From the NCBI GenBank assembly GCA_016303175.1, contig JAEDMF010000012.1, positions 1 to 19,466 of the forward strand: 19,466 nt of DNA, in the 5' to 3' direction. Below, piece after piece: positions 15,450 to 19,466 of this stretch. This stretch comes from Bacteroidales bacterium (lineage in GTDB: Bacteria; Bacteroidota; Bacteroidia; Bacteroidales; UBA932). Every line of letters begins with the position of its first letter. Position 1 is the stretch's first letter. The position numbers and the translations under genes were made by a program. Under the pieces are notes generated by a model. The model saw only the letters and a list, made by a program, of their open reading frames with translations. It did not search any database and had not been told where the DNA came from.

Positions 15450-17444
15450 ATGAAACGTATTTTAACCATTATTTTCCCGCTTGTGGCCAGTACACTTCTT
15501 TCTGCCAATTCACAATTGTTGAAATCGCCGGACGGAAGGCTTGAAATCACCATCAGGACGGGACAGGAGGGTTTTGCCTACAGCCTTTCCGATGAGGGTA
15601 GAATTCTCATTTCCGAATCCCCCATTTCGGTCACGCTCTCCGACGGCACAAAATGGGACGGCAAAGGCAGGCTTTCAGGGGTAACAAGACGCAGCTCCGA
15701 CCAAACGCTTGCTTCGGATATTTACCGAAGGGCCTTGATTCGGGATAAGTATAATGAGATGACCCTCAAGTACAGAGGGTACAGTCTTGTAGTGCGCGCG
15801 TACGACAACGGCGTTGCATGGAGGTTCGTCTCCGGACTCAGGTCGGATTACATCGTAAAAGAGGAGCTGGCTTCCTTTGTGTTTCCCGAGGACTGGGCAG
15901 CGTATTTTTCGTATGTGAAGCAGCATACGGAAACTTTGGAATCCCAGTTTTACAATTCTTTTGAGAATAGGTACGACCACGTCAAAATCTCTCAATATCG
16001 TCCCGACCGTCTTTCCTTCCTGCCTGCAATGGTGGAGGGCCCTGACGGAATCAAGCTGTGCATCACCGAGTCCGACCTTACCGTATATCCCGGAATGTAT
16101 CTGTACAACGGAAACGGTTCCACTACCCTGAAGAGTGTACACGCCCCCTATCCCAAAGTTACTCACCAGGGAGACCATATCAACTGCCAGATAGTAGTGG
16201 ATGAGCGTGAGGATTATATCGCAAGGATGACCCCTTCGTCCCGCTTCCCTTGGAGAATAATTTGCGTGAGTCGTGAAGACAAGGAAATGGCGGACAACGA
16301 TTTGCCTTGGCTGCTGGGCGCTCCGGCCAACCCCGAGACCGATTTCAGCTGGGTAAAGCCGGGCAAGGTAGCCTGGGACTGGTGGAATGACTGGAATCTG
16401 TATGGAGTGGATTTCAAAGCAGGGGTCAATGACGAGACTTATAAGTATTACATTGATTTTGCCGCTGCCAATGGCATAGAATATATACTTTTGGACGAGG
16501 GGTGGGCAGTGAGCGGTAAGGCCGATCTTTTCGAGGTGATACCCGACATACATATCGACGAGTTGTGCCGTTATGGAGAGCAGAAGGGCGTGGGCGTCAT
16601 TCTCTGGGCCGGATACTGGGCCTTTGCCCGTGATATGGAAAGGGTGTGCAAGGTGTATTCTGAAATGGGCGTCAAGGGCTTCAAGGTGGATTTTATGGAT
16701 CGCGATGACCAGCAAATGGAACAGTTCTACTATGACGCCGCAGCCACTGCCGCCAAGTATCATCTGATGATCGATTTCCACGGAGCGCACAAGCCTGTCG
16801 GCCTGCACAGGACCTTCCCCAACGTAGTCGGCTACGAAGGAGTTTTCGGTCTTGAGAATATGAAATGGGTGCCTGACCCCAATCAGGAGCAGGTGGTTTA
16901 TGATGTGCTGCTGCCCTATCTGCGCCAGTTGGCCGGGCCTATGGATTATACCCAGGGCGCGATGCGCAATGCTTCATGGGGCAATTATCGTCCAGTACAT
17001 TCCGAGGGCATGAGCCAGGGCACCCGTTGCCGTCAACTTGCCGAATATGTGGTTTTCGAGTCTCCATTCAATATGTTGTGTGATTCACCCTCGAATTATA
17101 TTGCCGAGCCCGAATGCACGGAGTTCATAGCCCGTATTCCTACAGTGTGGGACGAAACGATAGTATTGGATGGAGTTGTGGGCAAATATATAGTAACGGC
17201 TCGACGCCGCGGAAATGATTGGTATGTGGGAGGTATGACCGACTGGAGCGCCCGCGATATGGAAATTGACTTGTCCTTCCTCGGCGAGGGCAACTATGCC
17301 GCGGAACTCTTCAAGGATGGCATCAATGCCCATAAGGCAGGTCGTGACTATAAGAAACTTTCTCCCGACGTCTCCTCTCGTAAACTTGCCGTACATCTGG
17401 CTCCCGGCGGAGGCTTTGCTTTAAGGCTCACTCCTGTCAAATAA
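15450..17444 (+). CDS. Glycoside hydrolase family 97, retaining type (alpha-galactosidase-like)
   Basis: Exported alpha-glycosidase of 664 residues. A signal peptide (to about residue 20) is followed by the N-terminal beta-sandwich (LLKSPDGRLEITI), the TIM barrel and a C-terminal beta domain. GH97 splits into inverting glucosidases such as SusB, with two Glu as base, and retaining members with an Asp nucleophile. Here GVKGFKVDFMDRDDQ supplies Asp414 at the nucleophile place and GYEGVFG gives Glu463 as probable acid/base, so a retaining, possibly alpha-galactosidase, mechanism is likely. The frame is open from 15363, but ATG 15450 begins the signal peptide. It follows the DUF4886 gene after 83 nt, where TAATATTG (one mismatch to TAnnTTTG) could be a weak promoter. 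Confidence 0.92.
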   Translation: MKRILTIIFPLVASTLLSANSQLLKSPDGRLEITIRTGQEGFAYSLSDEGRILISESPISVTLSDGTKWDGKGRLSGVTRRSSDQTLASDIYRRALIRDKYNEMTLKYRGYSLVVRAYDNGVAWRFVSGLRSDYIVKEELASFVFPEDWAAYFSYVKQHTETLESQFYNSFENRYDHVKISQYRPDRLSFLPAMVEGPDGIKLCITESDLTVYPGMYLYNGNGSTTLKSVHAPYPKVTHQGDHINCQIVVDEREDYIARMTPSSRFPWRIICVSREDKEMADNDLPWLLGAPANPETDFSWVKPGKVAWDWWNDWNLYGVDFKAGVNDETYKYYIDFAAANGIEYILLDEGWAVSGKADLFEVIPDIHIDELCRYGEQKGVGVILWAGYWAFARDMERVCKVYSEMGVKGFKVDFMDRDDQQMEQFYYDAAATAAKYHLMIDFHGAHKPVGLHRTFPNVVGYEGVFGLENMKWVPDPNQEQVVYDVLLPYLRQLAGPMDYTQGAMRNASWGNYRPVHSEGMSQGTRCRQLAEYVVFESPFNMLCDSPSNYIAEPECTEFIARIPTVWDETIVLDGVVGKYIVTARRRGNDWYVGGMTDWSARDMEIDLSFLGEGNYAAELFKDGINAHKAGRDYKKLSPDVSSRKLAVHLAPGGGFALRLTPVK

Positions 17445-17456
17445 AAATATTTTTTT

Positions 17457-17464
17457 TATTTTTG
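17457..17464 (+). promoter_or_regulatory. Bacteroidetes-type -7 box for cdd
   Basis: TATTTTTG matches TAnnTTTG exactly. It lies in an AT-only stretch just after the GH97 stop, with no convincing -33 element. It would start transcription near 17470 and give cdd a leader of about 120 nt. Confidence 0.55.
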
Positions 17465-17504
17465 TGCAGATACGTGGATATTCCGGTATCAGATTGTTGT
17501 GTTT

Positions 17505-17567
17505 TCAAGTTTCGCAAGTCTGTTCAACTTTCGAAATATCACTAGCTTGGATGCTTGCGAAACTTGA
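17505..17567 (+). promoter_or_regulatory. cdd leader element: perfect 14-bp hairpin plus third motif copy
   Basis: The arm tcaagtttcgcaag (17505-17518) and its exact reverse complement (17554-17567) enclose a 35-nt loop. The loop holds tcaactttcgaaa (17524-17536), a direct copy of the left arm at 11 of 13 positions. It includes the 8-bp palindrome TTTCGAAA. The right arm could therefore pair with either copy, perfectly with the first and imperfectly with the second. It lies between the promoter box and the cdd start at 17591, so it is either a leader RNA structure or a set of protein binding sites. Confidence 0.6.
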
Positions 17568-17590
17568 GTTCTGTTATTGTCAGTTGAGAA

Positions 17591-18064
17591 ATGGACCAGC
17601 GACTTTTGATAGACTATCAGGCATTCTCCTCTCTCTCGGAGATGACCTCTGAGGACCGTGAACTTGTAGAGGCAGCAGTGGATGCCTGCAAGGATTCGTA
17701 TTCACCTTATTCCAAGTTTCGCGTAGGAGCCGCGTTGCGTCTGGCCAATGGAGTGATCGTCAAGGGTGCCAATCAGGAAAATGCCGCCTTTCCCTCCAGC
17801 TTGTGCGCGGAGAGGACGGCGATGTTTGCGGCCAATGTACAGTATAACGGTGTTCCTCAGGTGAGTATAGCCATTGCGGCCTGCGGGGAGGACGGCAAAC
17901 TTATTGACCAGCCTGCCTCTCCCTGTGGAGCCTGCCGTCAGGTTATGGCAGAATACCAGAAATTGGGCGGCCGCCCTATGAGCATAATACTTCACGGTGC
18001 CTCCGTCACCTACAAATTCAATAAGGTCGACGACCTTCTGCCTCTTATTTTCGACTCCATTTGA
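17591..18064 (+). CDS. cdd: Cytidine deaminase
   Basis: Deaminates cytidine and deoxycytidine to uridine forms in pyrimidine salvage; cytoplasmic, 157 residues, slightly longer than the short tetrameric class. Zinc and catalytic residues are Cys72 and Glu74 in CAERTA, and Cys112 and Cys115 in PCGACRQ. The three-Cys arrangement is that of the homotetrameric enzymes. SPYSKFRVGAAL and GANQENAAFPSSLCAE are family stretches. ATG 17591 is the natural start at the end of the structured leader. It appears monocistronic, as the next sequence is a decayed gene pair. Confidence 0.95.
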   Translation: MDQRLLIDYQAFSSLSEMTSEDRELVEAAVDACKDSYSPYSKFRVGAALRLANGVIVKGANQENAAFPSSLCAERTAMFAANVQYNGVPQVSIAIAACGEDGKLIDQPASPCGACRQVMAEYQKLGGRPMSIILHGASVTYKFNKVDDLLPLIFDSI

Positions 18065-18067
18065 CAT

Positions 18068-18085
18068 TGTTTATTGGAATAAACA
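18068..18085. repeat. Perfect 8-bp inverted repeat after cdd
   Basis: TGTTTATT and AATAAACA flank a 2-nt centre (GG). It begins 4 nt after the cdd stop and lies upstream of the HipB remnant. No T-run follows, so it is not a standard terminator. HipB-type antitoxins bind short palindromes at their own promoters, so an operator remnant is possible, but this is inference. Confidence 0.4.
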
Positions 18086-18142
18086 TCTGTAATGTTGTAG
18101 AAAGAAACTGTCGGTTATAATAGTTGGAAATTAGACTATAAT

Positions 18143-18349
18143 GGCTATATTTCTTTATCCTCCGTCAAAAAGGTTGAGAACGGAGAGATCGGTTCTTTTG
18201 ACACGTTGCTCCGGATATTAAGAATGCTCGGAATGCTAGAGGCAATCAGCTCCCTTTTTGAAGAGGAGCAGCTCAGTCCCAATGAGTATTATGAGATGAT
18301 GAATAAGTCTCAGAAGAAGACACGCAAGAGAGCTGTTGGTAAACTATAA
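18143..18349 (+). pseudogene. HipB-like HTH antitoxin remnant, N-terminus lost
   Basis: The readable frame gives SLSSVKKVENGEIGSF, then DTLLRILRMLGML, the second half of an XRE-type helix-turn-helix. QLSPNEYYEM follows, then a basic tail KKTRKRAVGKL and a stop at 18347-18349. This matches, from memory, the HipB-like antitoxins found just upstream of HipA kinases in Bacteroidota. The frame is open only back to 18101 (stop at 18098-18100). No ATG start and no first helices of the fold can be recognised, so about the first third of the gene is missing or degraded. Local base composition is more AT-rich than in the genes to the left. Confidence 0.7.
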
Positions 18350-18360
18350 ATCAACAGGGA

Positions 18361-18468
18361 AGGATATATTCGTTCGGGACCCTGAACAGAGATACATTCA
18401 ACGGTCTTCCCGGCATGCTGGCCGACTCCCTGCCGGACGCTTTCGAATTTATGTTTGTTTTATCGTAG
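18361..18468 (+). pseudogene. HipA-like kinase fragment
   Basis: The frame reads RIYSFGTLNRDTFNGLPG, then MLADSLPDAF. This matches the N-terminal region of HipA toxins, where a TFxGLPGxLADxLPDxxG stretch is characteristic. Homology stops after PDAF and the frame ends at 18466-18468. The kinase core is absent, and the residues that should come before RIYSF (about 50) are missing between this fragment and the HipB stop, so there is at least one deletion. The order hipB then hipA on the + strand is the normal operon order. Confidence 0.68.
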
Positions 18469-18487
18469 CGTACTTAATAACTTATTC

Positions 18488-19466
18488 CTATCTGGTCAGC
18501 CACTCCCAGATAGGAACAACCTGGATTGTATATCCGTTTTCTTCTATAATCTCGCTTTCGTGGTCTGTAATCAGGAAGAGATTGTCGCACTTTGTTGCTT
18601 TGGCTCCGGCTATGCATCCTTTGATCTCACGCTTCCTGGTTTTCTTGTTGGAAATGTCATAACTCACCTGATATACAGCAAGCGTCTTGTTGCCGTCACA
18701 TACCACGAAATCAGCCTCTGCACTTCTGCCTTGATAATAATATATGTCATTTTCAGTTCCTGCCTTTCTTCGTAGCAATTCCAGATATACAATGGTCTCC
18801 AATCTCCAGCCTAAGTTCTCACCGGAGAAAGCATTCTCACGTTTATCCATAAAGGCTACATCTATGGCATAGGATTTCTCATTTCGCGCTCTCTCCCGGC
18901 TTCTTGAAGAGTACTTGCTAATGGTTGAAATCAGATAAGTCTGATTCAGATACATAAGGTAGTTGCCAAGAGTACGCTCGCTTTTAATACCTATGATATT
19001 CTGAAGCGTCTCCTTTACGATAAGTGTAGGAGTCTCGTTCAAAATATGATGGGTCAGCCTCTTCAAAGCATCTATGTTACGTATTTTGTAGCGTTTCTTG
19101 ATGTCTTGGCTAATGATATTGTCAATAAGAGTGCTGATATATTCCTTAGGATTTTCTTCTCCGGATATCAATTCAGGGAACCCCCCTTGACGGAAATACT
19201 CTTCGTATGCCTTGGATAGCAGACCTTTGTTCTTGGTGGTAAGTCTGGTATAATCCACCTCCTTGATAGAACACCAATCCCTGAATGAGAATGGGAACAA
19301 CTCGATCTTGTGATGACGTCCTGTAAGGTGCGTAGCCAACTCGGTGCTCAACAGTTTTGCGTTGCTTCCGGTGATGATAATATGTATCTTCTGTCTTAAC
19401 AGACGATTTACGAATAATGGCCATCCGTCTATATTCTGGATTTCATCCAAGAACAGACAGTCGAAC
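18488..19466 (-). CDS. AAA ATPase of the DUF4143 family, N-terminus outside window
   Basis: About 325 residues are visible; the Walker A part lies beyond the right edge. The frame reads through the edge as FDCLFLDEIQN, which is the Walker B motif, so the TTG at 19450 is not a start. IIITGSNAKLL (sensor-like), ELFPFSFRDW, YFRQGGFPEL and the winged-helix segment TLGNYLMYLNQTYLIS follow. The C-terminal DUF4143 region contains SAEADFVV and LAVYQVSYDI, resembling a PD-(D/E)XK fold. These proteins are widespread and often variable between strains; no function is established. It ends 19 nt from the HipA fragment, tail to tail, and shares the lower GC of that stretch. Confidence 0.85.
   Translation of the reverse strand, partial: FDCLFLDEIQNIDGWPLFVNRLLRQKIHIIITGSNAKLLSTELATHLTGRHHKIELFPFSFRDWCSIKEVDYTRLTTKNKGLLSKAYEEYFRQGGFPELISGEENPKEYISTLIDNIISQDIKKRYKIRNIDALKRLTHHILNETPTLIVKETLQNIIGIKSERTLGNYLMYLNQTYLISTISKYSSRSRERARNEKSYAIDVAFMDKRENAFSGENLGWRLETIVYLELLRRKAGTENDIYYYQGRSAEADFVVCDGNKTLAVYQVSYDISNKKTRKREIKGCIAGAKATKCDNLFLITDHESEIIEENGYTIQVVPIWEWLTR

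Noticed and set aside
15675..16808. 377-codon open frame on the - strand opposite GH97
   Set aside because: Antisense to a complete GH97 gene with all motifs; no signal or domain in the reverse translation.
17439..17461. AT-only inverted repeat after GH97 as an intrinsic terminator
   Set aside because: AAATAAAAA and TTTTTATTT can pair but the stem has no GC pair; it overlaps the cdd promoter box, so I do not call a terminator.

Overview
The window reads as a chromosomal segment of a Bacteroidota bacterium, most likely order Bacteroidales. The reasons are: -7 promoter boxes of the Bacteroidetes form TAnnTTTG in front of three genes; A-rich leaders without clear Shine-Dalgarno sites; a split-type 5'-nucleotidase locus; GH97 and lipoprotein GH3 glycosidases; a DUF4886 SGNH hydrolase; a stand-alone HsdR-N protein near holA; and a HipB/HipA pair of the kind common in that phylum. 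GC is moderate to high through most of the window and ATA is used often for Ile. No finer taxon can be read from the sequence.

Left part (1-10794, all + strand): a tightly packed housekeeping run. It holds mltG (5' end outside the window, with a 48-bp tandem repeat coding a basic Gly-rich cytoplasmic tail), an HsdR-N-like PD-(D/E)XK protein, a CCA-adding enzyme with HD domain, a XerC/XerD-type recombinase, holA, a NatA/NatB-type ABC exporter, a 5'-nucleotidase whose two domains are fused in reversed order, and glnS. Several neighbours overlap by 8-23 nt, so mltG to the nucleotidase could be one or a few transcripts. The joint themes are envelope synthesis, tRNA maturation and charging, DNA replication and recombination, and export.

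Middle (10795-17444): mnmA and a GH3 beta-glucosidase-type lipoprotein lie on the - strand; mnmA converges on glnS with a 9-nt gap. Diverging from GH3 are a DUF4886 hydrolase and a GH97 glycosidase with the Asp-type (retaining) catalytic centre. Together GH3, DUF4886 and GH97 form a small glycan-degradation cluster without a SusC/SusD pair in view. Promoter boxes are visible for GH3 and DUF4886.

Right part (17445-19466): cdd has its own promoter and a roughly 120-nt leader carrying three copies of a short motif, two direct and one inverted, that can form a perfect 14-bp hairpin. After cdd the sequence becomes visibly more AT-rich. It holds the wreck of a hipBA toxin-antitoxin pair (C-terminal part of HipB, then about 28 recognisable residues of HipA) and, convergent with it, a DUF4143-type AAA ATPase whose N-terminus lies outside the window. 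This end looks like an accessory or decayed acquired segment.

The points most worth following are the reversed-order nucleotidase fusion, the cdd leader, the two coding repeats (mltG tail and NatB loop), and the hipBA remnant. I did not see a clear new multi-gene system.
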